Assembly: GCA_030601885.1 (NCBI GenBank)
Contig: JAUWAU010000001.1
Location: forward strand, 62,001-126,000
DNA: 64,000 bases
Source: Armatimonadota bacterium
GTDB lineage: Bacteria; Armatimonadota; Zipacnadia; JAUWAU01
Direction of reading: 5' to 3'
This document shows positions 7,579 through 16,079 of the stretch, piece after piece. Position numbers and translations under genes: made by a program. Each line of letters begins with the position of its first letter. Position 1 is the stretch's first letter. The notes under the pieces were generated by a model. That model did no database searches. It worked only from the letters and a program-made list of their open reading frames with translations, and was not told the DNA's origin.

Positions 7579-9135
7579 CTACCGCCCGCTCTCCCACGCC
7601 CCCATATCCGGCTTCGACCCGGGCGGAGTCGGGCGCGGATGGCCCTCGATATCTTGACCGGGCAGGTACCCGGCCTTTGCGGCCAGTCGCAGCAGATCCA
7701 GCCCGGCTCCGATGCACGGACTGCCATCCCGCAAGCGATAGTTCCCGGCGGCAGCGTCCACGAACTGCGGATCGGCCGTGATGTTGCCCCCCTCGTCAGC
7801 CGCCTGCGTTGGCACCCCGCCTTCGATGCAGCAGTGCGATACGGTCGGCCGACTCGTCCCCACGAGATCGAAACTCCTCCCATTGCCCCAAATGATGGAG
7901 TTGGCAATCAGCGGCGAGGCATTCGTGCACCGGATCCCACTTTCCGTCGCCCCCGTCACCGTGCACCCGCTCATCCTGACGTCGGCGGAGCCATCGTGCA
8001 GTTCGATCGCCCGCGCACCACTGGCCACGACCGCCACGTTCGATAGCTCCACATCGACGCCGAATATGGAGAGAGCATTGGTGCTCAGGTCCCGAAGCGC
8101 AATCTGCCGCGTCGGCCGCGTCTTGCCCGGCGACCCGATGGTGATTCCGCCGTCGAACCGCCCGGAGATGACGGCGTCGGCCACCGTGCCGCTCAGCGAC
8201 ACCGGCGCATCGGAGTAGCAATCCAGCACCCGAATCCGCCGGGTCACGTTCGTCTCCGTGAGGCTGTTGATGCGCCATCCCACCCCCGTCACGCCGCGAA
8301 CGCTGCAGTTGATGAAGTTGATGTTCTCCGTGATCTCCGTCTTGTAGCCGTCATGGTTCCGAACTCCGAAGCCTTTGCCTCCGGCATTCTCCACCGAGCA
8401 ATTGACCACGAACACATCCTGGGCGCCGTCCTCGATCTCCCACGCTTCATCCCGACTGCCCGGCAGCCCGCCGTCGCGCTCGTTCGGCGCGTTGCGGGCG
8501 TGGCAATCGATGAAGGCGATGGACTTGCACGCCCCGGAGACGCCGTCGCCACTGGCGTTGAACGCATCATTGTGCCACTGCGTTGCCGTGCATCCGATGG
8601 CCGTGCACTGGGAGCAGCCCTTGCCGAAGGTCATGCTCACGAAGCCGCGCTTCAGATGCACGTCGCGGACGACTGCCCTCGTGGCGAAGTCGAAGTCGAT
8701 GCAGCGCGGGCTGCCACCGTTCGTCTGCGCCCAGTAGTTGCCATCGATGGTCAGCCCCGTCATCGTCACGCCGTCCACCCGTGCCTCCTCGGTTCCCACG
8801 ACCTCTAGAACATCAACCGCGGCATCGTCTCCGGCGTGATCGGCCAGCTTGATCGTCGCGCCGTAGCCCCTCAGCTCCACGTTGCCTGCGTCGATGCGCA
8901 GCGTCTTGGTCACAATGTATTCGCGCTCGCTGGGCGGAAACAGGACGACGCCTCCGCCGGCCTCTTCGACGGCATCAATGGCGCCCTGAATCGCCGCCGT
9001 GTCGTCGGTGACGCCGTCGCCGACGGCGCCGCGCTCTCGGACGTTCACCTGTAGCCGTGCCGCCTGTGACTGCCCTACGGCAAAGCAGAGGAGAAGGAGC
9101 AGTCCGATCGTAGTCCGTCGCGTCCATACGCCCAT
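7579..9135 (-). CDS. Secreted pectate_lyase_3-type beta-helix protein
   Basis: The protein has 518 aa. ATG at 9135 has GGGAGG 8 nt upstream and starts a clear signal peptide (MGVWTRRTTIGLLLLLCFAVGQSQAA). The mature N-terminus VNVRERGAVGDGVTDDTAAIQ is the defining motif of the Pectate_lyase_3 / polygalacturonase-like superfamily, followed by GGGVVLFPP and multiple beta-helix turns (VRDVHLKRGF, INFINCSVRGV, ADVRMSGCTVTG). The C-terminus DGSPCIGAGLD, then KPDMGAWE, is the closing module seen in many secreted beta-helix proteins. It probably degrades or binds pectin-like or other uronate polymers outside the cell. The neighbouring KDG-kinase-like gene supports a uronate pathway. An upstream in-frame extension overlaps the lipoprotein gene and is rejected. 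Confidence 0.85.
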   Translation of the reverse strand: MGVWTRRTTIGLLLLLCFAVGQSQAARLQVNVRERGAVGDGVTDDTAAIQGAIDAVEEAGGGVVLFPPSEREYIVTKTLRIDAGNVELRGYGATIKLADHAGDDAAVDVLEVVGTEEARVDGVTMTGLTIDGNYWAQTNGGSPRCIDFDFATRAVVRDVHLKRGFVSMTFGKGCSQCTAIGCTATQWHNDAFNASGDGVSGACKSIAFIDCHARNAPNERDGGLPGSRDEAWEIEDGAQDVFVVNCSVENAGGKGFGVRNHDGYKTEITENINFINCSVRGVTGVGWRINSLTETNVTRRIRVLDCYSDAPVSLSGTVADAVISGRFDGGITIGSPGKTRPTRQIALRDLSTNALSIFGVDVELSNVAVVASGARAIELHDGSADVRMSGCTVTGATESGIRCTNASPLIANSIIWGNGRSFDLVGTSRPTVSHCCIEGGVPTQAADEGGNITADPQFVDAAAGNYRLRDGSPCIGAGLDLLRLAAKAGYLPGQDIEGHPRPTPPGSKPDMGAWESGR

Positions 9136-9166
9136 TGTGTTGCCTCCCGCGTAGGCGTGTGCCGTG

Positions 9167-10507
9167 TCAATCCTCTCGCAGCGGCCACAAGATGAGATCA
9201 GTGCCGGGGTCGCGTCTGCTGGCGCCCTTACCTCTCTTGCCCCCGTTGTCCGCACCATCGGGGCCCGTGCTATATAGCACGTAGCCCTCGTCTCGCACCC
9301 GGTAGACCAGCGACTGGCCGGAGAAGGGGTCCTGCAGCTCTTCAGCCGGCATTCCCTTGAGCTGCCCGAGTCCACCCGGGTAGCCCCCCTGCTTCTGGCG
9401 CAGCAACTCCAAGTGGATCATGATTCGCACCGCGCGCCACTGGCACTGCAGCGCTGCCTCGTGATAGAGCGCATTAGCCGTGACCGGCGCCAACACCCAG
9501 GCCTCCCCCTCTGGCAGCCCCTTGGGCTTATCCGGTATATTGTCACGGATCTGGTAATAGGGATACGTAGACAGTTTCGCGATGGCTGCATCCCACGCCT
9601 GGAGGCTCGGCAAGTATCGCCTGATGAACTCGTCCGCGGCCTTGTCCGCCTTGGGCGAGTCGAGCGGCAGGAAGAACGGACGCCCCTGACTGAGCAACTC
9701 CCAGAACTTCTCAGCACCCAGCTTGAGCGACCCCGGGCCCTGGCGCTGGTAGTCGAAGGCGATGACTTCTCGCAGCGGAATCCGCTCCCGCTCCAGGCCA
9801 TCCAGCGAGGCGAGAACCGATTGCAGAGCACTCTCCGGCAACTGCTGACTCGCAACGAGCGGCTTCAGCTCCTTGAACGCCATCAGTTCACAGCCCATCC
9901 CGCAAAGCCAGTGGATCAGTGTGCCACCCCGCGGCAGCTTCACCCCCAAGCGCAGCGCCTGCAGGAGGTCGGGCATCGCATCATCTGGGCGGCCCTCGTT
10001 TGCCTCCAGTATTGCTTTCGAGCACAGCAACCTGACAAACTGGCGCGAGATCGCAAGCTCAGGGAAGAGTGTCCACGGTGTGGCCTCTCGAGGATAGAGC
10101 CACTCCATGTCGAGAATGGGGCCGAGCTCGTCCAAGTTCTCGGCGTTCGCCTCGACAACTGAGGCCATAGCTTCGATGTCGGCGTCAGTGGGAGCACGCC
10201 CGGAGGAGCCTGGCAGTATGTCTCGTAGATCGCGAATCTCACGGTCGCGCTGGAGCTTCTTGCCCAGGCGCTCGAAGTACACGTACCCGTTCGGCTCCGG
10301 CTGCTCATAGTCGGGCAGCTTCAGGATGTCCGGGAGCTCGAGGTCCCCGTCGTCGGACACGGCTGCCTGGGCTGCGGGGCTAGCGGGAGGCTGTGTCCGC
10401 TGCTTGCATCCCGCCACGCCGCACAGCAGCACCAACGCCAATGCCAACGTGCCCCGAAAGGCCTCTGCATGGCGCCCGCTGTCGCGCCCAAATCTCGCAT
10501 TCCCCAT
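9167..10507 (-). CDS. Lipoprotein with pseudopilin-like C-terminal motif
   Basis: The protein has 446 aa. The start is set at ATG 10507 because GGGAG lies 7 nt upstream; ATG 10513 and TTG 10522 also lie in frame. A signal peptide ends in a lipobox, LLCGVAGC, with the lipidated Cys near residue 34, so the protein is anchored in a membrane. The body is mostly helical and unassigned. The C-terminus, DPFSGQSLVYR followed by GYVLYSTGPDGADNGG, matches the tail common in planctomycete-type secreted and pseudopilin-like proteins, where it usually forms a small calcium-stabilised domain. Function unknown. It ends 31 nt before the start of the pectate_lyase_3-type gene on the same strand. Confidence 0.7.
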   Translation of the reverse strand: MGNARFGRDSGRHAEAFRGTLALALVLLCGVAGCKQRTQPPASPAAQAAVSDDGDLELPDILKLPDYEQPEPNGYVYFERLGKKLQRDREIRDLRDILPGSSGRAPTDADIEAMASVVEANAENLDELGPILDMEWLYPREATPWTLFPELAISRQFVRLLCSKAILEANEGRPDDAMPDLLQALRLGVKLPRGGTLIHWLCGMGCELMAFKELKPLVASQQLPESALQSVLASLDGLERERIPLREVIAFDYQRQGPGSLKLGAEKFWELLSQGRPFFLPLDSPKADKAADEFIRRYLPSLQAWDAAIAKLSTYPYYQIRDNIPDKPKGLPEGEAWVLAPVTANALYHEAALQCQWRAVRIMIHLELLRQKQGGYPGGLGQLKGMPAEELQDPFSGQSLVYRVRDEGYVLYSTGPDGADNGGKRGKGASRRDPGTDLILWPLRED

Positions 10508-10546
10508 CGACATCACTCCCAATTCCTATCCCGGCTCAGTCGCCGC

Positions 10547-12160
10547 CTATTCCAGCTTCAGCTCCTGGCGGGCGACTCCACCTCTGGGATTCGACGCCTC
10601 AATCGTCACCGTGCTGCCGCCGGGCGCCTTCACGAACCACTCGAACTGATCGCGGCCGCCGAGGCCCGCCAGGGCCGGCAGCTCGTGCAGGTTCGCCCGC
10701 GAGAGTACCGCATCGTCCTCGAGCCCCGACAGCCTGACGCGCACCGGCTCGGTGGATGGCACATCGCGTCCGGCCCGCATGACGCACGTGGAGAACGCGC
10801 CCACGTTCGCCATCGCAGCGCGTATGCGGTAGACACCATCGGCAACAGCTTCGGCCGTCGCCTCCGTCACTACCACCTCAGGGTAGCGCCCGGCGTGGCG
10901 CCTGATGAACTCGGTCGTGCGCGGAGCGATCTCCTTCATGTCCCCCACATAGGGGATGAACATCTCCCACTCCTTCACGCCGCCGATCTCCACACGTCCG
11001 ACCTGCGGATGGTCGAACTCCTGCCACGGCAAGAAGGGATTCATGTCCGGATGCTCGTCGGCGAAGGCCAGCACCTTGCGCTTGTATTCCCGCTCCCGCG
11101 TCTCGGAGTCGGCCTCGAGGAACTCCTTCGTGGGCACGCCGGCGGAGTTGACGCTGTTGCCCAGCTCGATGACGTACCACGAGATGCCGAGCTGCTGGTA
11201 CGCCCAAGTGGTGGAGTTCCCCTTGCGCTCGGCCGCCTTTCGCCATGTCTCCCGGTAGTCGCGCCCGGCCAGCAGGGGAAAGCCGGTGAGCTCCGACGCC
11301 AGGTTGCCGATCTCGAGGATGAGCCCCAGGTCGCCCTGATCCATCTCGTCGTCGGGGATGTCGCTGGGGCGCAGGATCGAGTTGCTGCCGCAATGGAAAT
11401 CGATGCCGGCGAAAATGTTACGGTGCTCGAGCATGAAGGTGCCCACCGCGTGCATCTCCGGTTGGGCGAACGGGTAGTCGCTCGCGCCATGCTGCTCGTG
11501 TTCGGGCCCCCAGTTCATGGGCCAGTTGCGATTGAAGTCGTGGCTGCGGATCCCGCTCGTAATGGGCCCGCCGTCGTAGTCCTGGATCAGGCCCTCATGA
11601 TGCACCTGGTAGAACGGCCCATTATCGCCCGCTCGCCGGCGTACCATGAGCCGCGGATCCTCGTCGTCCTCCTTGTACTTGCCCGCCGGGTCCTCCCACC
11701 GCATCTGCAGCACCATACCATCGCCGTTGATGTCTTGCGGCACGAGCCCGTTCTTCTTCGGGATCACGTCAAAGCGGCTTCGGATCGGTCCGCCGGTGCT
11801 TATCGCGTACTCGGCGCCGTCGGGATTCACTCGGGGCACGATGTAGAACACGACCTTCCGGCGCAGCTCCTCGAAGTCATCCTCGGTCAGGAGCGCGCGC
11901 AGCAGGTGCAGCGCTACCGTGGTGCCGGCCAGCTCCTGTGCGTGCATGTTGCCGTGCACGTAGTACGCCGGCTTCTCCTCGGCAGGCCCGGTTGAGGCAT
12001 CCGTGACCTCCGCCAGCCACAGCTTACGTCCCTCGGGTGTGGTGATCAGCTTCCGGAGCTGCATCAATTCGGGCGCGGCCTTCGCCGCCTCCTCGAGGTA
12101 CGCCGTCAACTCGTCATAGCTGTAGTAGCTGTCCAACTTCACGTCTGGCACCGCGGACAT
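10547..12160 (-). CDS. M14-family zinc carboxypeptidase
   Basis: The protein has 537 aa. ATG at 12160 is preceded by GGGAGGG; longer in-frame starts would overlap the divergent gene. The zinc-binding H-x-x-E motif is in YVHGNMHAQELAG, the arginine-containing substrate region in SHDFNRNWP, the third zinc His in GIDFHCGSN, and the catalytic Glu in WYVIELGN. It is therefore likely to be active, removing C-terminal residues from peptides or modified amides. The N-terminus shows no export signal, so it acts in the cytoplasm or leaves by another route. A C-terminal beta-rich region (PEVVVTEATAEAVADGVYRI) is probably an accessory domain. It is divergently transcribed from the beta-propeller gene with a 169-bp gap. 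Confidence 0.85.
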   Translation of the reverse strand: MSAVPDVKLDSYYSYDELTAYLEEAAKAAPELMQLRKLITTPEGRKLWLAEVTDASTGPAEEKPAYYVHGNMHAQELAGTTVALHLLRALLTEDDFEELRRKVVFYIVPRVNPDGAEYAISTGGPIRSRFDVIPKKNGLVPQDINGDGMVLQMRWEDPAGKYKEDDEDPRLMVRRRAGDNGPFYQVHHEGLIQDYDGGPITSGIRSHDFNRNWPMNWGPEHEQHGASDYPFAQPEMHAVGTFMLEHRNIFAGIDFHCGSNSILRPSDIPDDEMDQGDLGLILEIGNLASELTGFPLLAGRDYRETWRKAAERKGNSTTWAYQQLGISWYVIELGNSVNSAGVPTKEFLEADSETREREYKRKVLAFADEHPDMNPFLPWQEFDHPQVGRVEIGGVKEWEMFIPYVGDMKEIAPRTTEFIRRHAGRYPEVVVTEATAEAVADGVYRIRAAMANVGAFSTCVMRAGRDVPSTEPVRVRLSGLEDDAVLSRANLHELPALAGLGGRDQFEWFVKAPGGSTVTIEASNPRGGVARQELKLE

Positions 12161-12329
12161 TGTCGTCGTCCCTCCCTCACTACCCGCGCCACACAGGGCA
12201 GTCGCGTGTCGGCGCGGCACGCACAAGGTTCGTGTCCGCCGCCTGCATCCCTTCAGCGGCGAAGGCCCTCGGGTCGGACAGAGCGAATACCACGCCCGAC
12301 CCAATTCCGAGCAACGGAGCCCAGACCCC

Positions 12330-14291
12330 ATGGCACAGACACTCGCCCGCGAGGACTTCTCCGACTTCCCCATCGGCCCCATCCCCATCGACAACACCGC
12401 CACCGGGGAGTACCACTATCGTGGGCCTGATGGCCACATCGGCCAGTGGTACCCCTCGGTCAATCGCGCCGAATGGACCGTCGTCGAGCACGAGGGCCGA
12501 CACCGCATCCTCGCCACTCGGACCCGCGGCGTGCACGGCGACCGCGCCAAGGCGCCCACGCTGGTCACCGGCGATCTCCTCTGGGCCGACTACACCGCCG
12601 AGACGCGCGTGCAGCCGCTGCGCGCCGATGGCTTCGTCGGCCTGGCCTTCCGCTACGAGAGCAGCCGCGCCTACTATCGTCTCCAGCTCGAGGAGGGGAA
12701 AGCGCAGCTCCTCTATGTGAGCCACGGGACTGAGGAGGAGCTCGCCGCCGCCGAGTTCGACTACTCCTGCGACAAGACGTACGAACTGTGCGTCGCCGTC
12801 GAGGGGGACAAGATCCAGGCTTTCGTGGAACGGGAGTTGATCCTCGAGGCCACGGACGACCGCTACAAGACCGGCCGCGTGGCGCTCGTCGCCGCCGTGC
12901 CGGCGCTCTTCGACTCGCTCCACGTGTCCGCCTCGGACGCCGCACACGAGGCTTTCGTCCGAACCCGCGAGCGCACGCAGCGAGAGCTCGACGAGCTCCG
13001 GGAGCGCTACCCGAAGCCCGTCGTCTGGAAGAAGATCGATACCAAAGGCTTCGGCGCCGGCCGGCAGATCCGCTTTGGCCACCTCACGAGCAATGACCGA
13101 CTGGACTTCGTCCTTGCGCAAAACATGAAGCTCGCCGGGAACAACTTTCAGACGATCCAATGTCTCACCGCCATGGACCTCGACGGCGACATCCTCTGGC
13201 AGTTCGGCGAGCCCGTGGACGCCGAGGACGCCGGCATGATCACCAGCGACGTCCCCTTCCAGATCTACGACATCGATGGTGATGGCCACGACGAGGTGCT
13301 GGGCATCAAGAACTTCCGCCTCTACGTCCTCGACGGTCAGACGGGCGAGGTGAAGGCGTCCATGCCGACCCCCGTCGCGCCGCACGGGGAGAGGGCGGGG
13401 AGCCTCGACGAGACGGTGTTCCACCGGATCTCGGGCGACTGCATCCTCATTGCCAACTTCCGCGGCCTCGAGCGCCCCTCGGACATCGTCATCAAAGACC
13501 GCTACAACACCGTCTGGGCCTACGACAACGAGTTCAACCTTCTGTGGTCCGTTCGGTGCAATACGGGCCACTTCGCCCAGCCTTACGACTTCGACGGCGA
13601 CGGGCGCGACGAGCTCTACGTGGGCTACACGCTCATCGGGCCCGACGGCGACGTGCGCTGGTCGAAGGACTGGGACGACCACACCGACGAGATCGTCATC
13701 GGAGCGTTCAATCCTGAGCGCGACGACGTGCAGATCGGCATCGCCTGCGGCGACGAGGGCTTCAACATTCTCTCGCCCACCGGCGAGACGCTGTATCGGG
13801 AGAAACTCGGCCACGCCCAGCGTCTCAGCGCCGCCAGGTATCGGGATGACCTGCCCGGACTGCAGTACTACGTGGTCACCTACTGGGGCAATCCCGGCAT
13901 CGTCTCATTCCACGACTGCACCGGACAGAAGCTCTTCAGCTTCGAGCCGGCGGCAACGGGCAGCATCGCCAGCCCGGTCAACTGGAGCGGCAACGGCGTC
14001 GAGCTGTCGCTGCTCTCCGGCAGCATCGAGCACGGGGGCATGGTGGATGGCCACGGCCGCCGCGTGGTCGTGTTCCCCGACGACGGACATCCCGACCTCG
14101 CGGCCGAGGTACTGGACCTTACCGGCGACGCTCGCGACGAGATCGTCCTGTGGGATATGGACCGAGTGTGGATTTACACCCAGGACCGGCCCTTCGACGG
14201 CGACCGCATCTACCGGCCCACGCGCTTCCCCCACTACAACGCGTCGAACTATCGGGGAGAGATTTCGCTGCCGGGGTGCGAGGAGCGGTGA
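12330..14291 (+). CDS. FG-GAP/VCBS-type beta-propeller protein, possibly rhamnogalacturonan lyase-like
   Basis: The protein has 653 aa. Residues 1-200 look like a concanavalin-type beta-sandwich (DYTAETRVQPL, VGLAFRYESSRAYY, YELCVAVEGDKIQAFVE). The rest contains repeated calcium-binding loops YDIDGDGHDEV, YDFDGDGRDEL and LDLTGDARDEI, each followed by beta strands, as in FG-GAP propellers and family PL11 rhamnogalacturonan lyases. The LYVLDGQTGEV and GDILWQFGEP strands fit PL11-like propellers. No signal peptide is seen at the ATG used, and the ribosome site (GGAG about 12 nt upstream) is weak, so the start is less certain. An export-lacking lyase would be odd; a sugar-binding propeller is the alternative. 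Confidence 0.65.
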   Translation: MAQTLAREDFSDFPIGPIPIDNTATGEYHYRGPDGHIGQWYPSVNRAEWTVVEHEGRHRILATRTRGVHGDRAKAPTLVTGDLLWADYTAETRVQPLRADGFVGLAFRYESSRAYYRLQLEEGKAQLLYVSHGTEEELAAAEFDYSCDKTYELCVAVEGDKIQAFVERELILEATDDRYKTGRVALVAAVPALFDSLHVSASDAAHEAFVRTRERTQRELDELRERYPKPVVWKKIDTKGFGAGRQIRFGHLTSNDRLDFVLAQNMKLAGNNFQTIQCLTAMDLDGDILWQFGEPVDAEDAGMITSDVPFQIYDIDGDGHDEVLGIKNFRLYVLDGQTGEVKASMPTPVAPHGERAGSLDETVFHRISGDCILIANFRGLERPSDIVIKDRYNTVWAYDNEFNLLWSVRCNTGHFAQPYDFDGDGRDELYVGYTLIGPDGDVRWSKDWDDHTDEIVIGAFNPERDDVQIGIACGDEGFNILSPTGETLYREKLGHAQRLSAARYRDDLPGLQYYVVTYWGNPGIVSFHDCTGQKLFSFEPAATGSIASPVNWSGNGVELSLLSGSIEHGGMVDGHGRRVVVFPDDGHPDLAAEVLDLTGDARDEIVLWDMDRVWIYTQDRPFDGDRIYRPTRFPHYNASNYRGEISLPGCEER

Positions 14292-14336
14292 CTGCGCAGC
14301 TGACCCCGGAGCCACCCGGCCGGACCCGGACGGGTC

Positions 14337-14364
14337 TTGACAGGGGGGGAGGACCTGGTAGACT
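14337..14364 (+). promoter_or_regulatory. Sigma-70-like promoter of the four-gene operon
   Basis: TTGACA at 14337-14342 and TAGACT at 14359-14364 are separated by 16 bp containing a G run. Transcription would begin near 14371, giving a leader of about 120 nt before the first gene of the operon at 14493. Confidence 0.55.
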
Positions 14365-14492
14365 ATGCAGGGCACGGCCGGGGTGGCACTCCAGAGTACG
14401 CGTGGGCGCGGGGAACGCTCAGTGCTGTCCGCTCCGCGAGGCGCGTCACGGCCGCCGCGGGTGCCAACGGGCCGGCCCGAGGAGGGGCACGT

Positions 14493-15077
14493 ATGAATCG
14501 TGCGGACGCGATTCTTCTGGTCCTCGCTTCCGATCCAAGAGGGCCGCTTACGCCTCTCGTTGGCACGACGAGACTGCAGAAGCTCGTGTTTCTGGCAGAG
14601 CGGGAGGGTGATGTCCGGCCGGAGGATGGGGGTTTCGGATATGAGCCCCACAAGTACGGGCCTCTGTCGCGGCAGCTTTACGACGACATCGAGTTCCTGG
14701 TCAATCTCGGCTACCTGGAGAAGTCCGATGAGCCGGCGCTGGAGCCCAGGGTCCATTCCCTTGAGAGCATCGAGCAACTCGATGCATCCGAGTTCCTCTG
14801 CGAGCAGGTCCCCCCTCAGTCGCCTGAGGACAGTGATCAAGACGAGCGCGAAGAGGAGGCTGCAACGGCGTCCAGCGACTCCGTGGTCTACAAGCTGAGC
14901 CAGAAGGGCTTGGACTTCCTCCGAGAGGAGGGACTTCTCGACGACCCGGAGTCGGACGCCGTGAGATCGATCGTCCGCCGCTACGGCCGACGATCCGTTC
15001 CGGAGTTGCTGCGGTACGTATACACCCGATATGGCGAGTTCGCTACCGAGTCGGAGATACGCGACAGGGTGCTATGA
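14493..15077 (+). CDS. Panacea/SocA-like (DUF4065/YwgA-type) protein, first gene of the TGT-like operon
   Basis: The protein has 194 aa. ATG at 14493 has GAGGAGGG 6 nt upstream; a longer frame starts inside the promoter. Residues 5-75 read RADAILLVLA, LQKLVFLAE, then FGYEPHKYGPLSRQLYDDIE and FLVNLGYLE. This LQKL, YGPxS, L..LG.. pattern belongs to the Panacea / YwgA group, found as antitoxins and as partners in defence loci. A linker rich in D and E (residues 108-125) is followed by a C-terminal helix bundle with a second winged-helix-like stretch (YKLSQKGLDFLREEG). It probably regulates or neutralises a partner in the operon; the next gene overlaps it by an ATGA. The exact family is inferred from motif spacing. 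Confidence 0.6.
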   Translation: MNRADAILLVLASDPRGPLTPLVGTTRLQKLVFLAEREGDVRPEDGGFGYEPHKYGPLSRQLYDDIEFLVNLGYLEKSDEPALEPRVHSLESIEQLDASEFLCEQVPPQSPEDSDQDEREEEAATASSDSVVYKLSQKGLDFLREEGLLDDPESDAVRSIVRRYGRRSVPELLRYVYTRYGEFATESEIRDRVL

Positions 15078-15634
15078 GCGGCGACGAGGCCCCAGTCTGG
15101 ACGACACTCCTGGCGCTATTGCCGTTAGCGGTGCCTCTCGCCGGGCTGCTATTTGATAAGCCTGCGCGCCAGGAGCGGGGCCTCGACAGGGCGTGGAAGG
15201 AGCTTCTCGTCGCGATTCGGCTCAAGCTGGCTACTGACCTCGCGTCGGCGATTCCCGTCAAGAGATCGAGGACCAGCGACGATGATTACCTCGCTCAGTG
15301 CACTGATGCCCTGCTGAATGTCGTGGGCGGGGCCTCTCAAGCCTTTGCTGACCTCGGCCAGTGCTACCAGCTCCACCGAGCCGGACTTCGGGCCATCCGG
15401 GTGTTCAGGTACATCGTGATAGCGACGATCGTTGCTGCTGTTGCGTGGGTCTTTGTGGGTCCGCTGCTGTTTGATGGGCTTGTGAAGCCGGGCCCGTGGC
15501 CCGCATGCCTCATCAGCGTCGCTCTTGTGCTTCCCTATGCCGCCGCGTTTCTCCACAAGGAGCGCCGGCGTGACGGATTCCTGGACCTCTGCCGCCGTTA
15601 CGAGGTAGTGGAGGCCGGCGACGATGCCAGCTAA
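15074..15634 (+). CDS. Three-helix membrane protein of the TGT-like operon
   Basis: The protein has 186 aa. The start ATG overlaps the stop of the previous gene (ATGA), so translation is coupled. Hydrophobic segments lie at about residues 10-27 (LLALLPLAVPLAGLLF), 112-133 (YIVIATIVAAVAWVFVGPLLF) and 143-160 (ACLISVALVLPYAAAF). The middle (residues 28-105) is charged and helical, probably cytoplasmic. No family is recognised. Small membrane proteins next to nuclease genes in defence operons often act as membrane-damaging effectors or sensors, but that role is only inferred here. The next gene begins 11 nt before its stop. Confidence 0.7.
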   Translation: MSGDEAPVWTTLLALLPLAVPLAGLLFDKPARQERGLDRAWKELLVAIRLKLATDLASAIPVKRSRTSDDDYLAQCTDALLNVVGGASQAFADLGQCYQLHRAGLRAIRVFRYIVIATIVAAVAWVFVGPLLFDGLVKPGPWPACLISVALVLPYAAAFLHKERRRDGFLDLCRRYEVVEAGDDAS

Positions 15635-16079
15635 TCGGCGACGACCATCTGAGCCTGAGCTTGTGGCAGCCGTGCACAGGCTCCTGTTGCGCGAGGGCTG
15701 CACGGAGGTCCTCCACGAGGTGCAGTTCGGCAACCGCTTTATTGACTTGTTTGGCTGCACAGAGCGGCCCCGCCGCTACCTTGCTGTTGAAGCGAAGGTC
15801 GCGTCTCCCCGCCGAGCGTTCCTCCAGGCTGGCCGTCACCTTGCGGTTGCGCATCGCGTGTATGTGGCGGTCTATGCGAGAAACGGGTCGCCCGCTGCCG
15901 TGCGGCTGGCAGAGCGCACTGGAGTGGGACTCATACTTGCCCGACAAGATGCTCTCGGGCGGCTTAGGGCTCAGATACACCGTCCGGCGAGGCATCCTCC
16001 GTCGGTGGAGGAGGCGCTTTCAAGGCGGATATGGGGCATGTGGCACAGAGCCCACGGGAGGGCGGCGCGGGGCCCATGA
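15624..16079 (+). CDS. Putative PD-(D/E)XK-type nuclease of the TGT-like operon
   Basis: The protein has 151 aa. ATG at 15624 has GGAGG 9 nt upstream and overlaps the membrane-protein gene by 11 nt. The sequence contains EVQFGNRFIDLFG (Asp about residue 41), then LAVEAKVAS (Glu and Lys at about 55 and 57, an E-x-K), followed by VYVAVYAR and GVGLILARQD. This beta-hairpin, E-x-K, then two hydrophobic strands is the core of restriction-endonuclease-like nucleases. N-terminal PSEPELVAAVHRLLLREG forms the leading helix. It would cut or bind nucleic acid; substrate unknown. The C-terminus overlaps the TGT-like gene by an ATGA. Assignment rests on motif pattern only. Confidence 0.55.
   Translation: MPANRRRPSEPELVAAVHRLLLREGCTEVLHEVQFGNRFIDLFGCTERPRRYLAVEAKVASPRRAFLQAGRHLAVAHRVYVAVYARNGSPAAVRLAERTGVGLILARQDALGRLRAQIHRPARHPPSVEEALSRRIWGMWHRAHGRAARGP

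Noticed and set aside
9136..9375. 80-codon N-terminal extension of the pectate_lyase_3-type gene
   Set aside because: It overlaps the end of the lipoprotein gene, and GGGAGG with a signal peptide marks the start at 9135.
12180..13814. Long minus-strand reading frame of 544 codons opposite the beta-propeller gene
   Set aside because: It mirrors a real gene in high-G+C DNA, is rich in V, R and L without motifs, and lacks a ribosome site.
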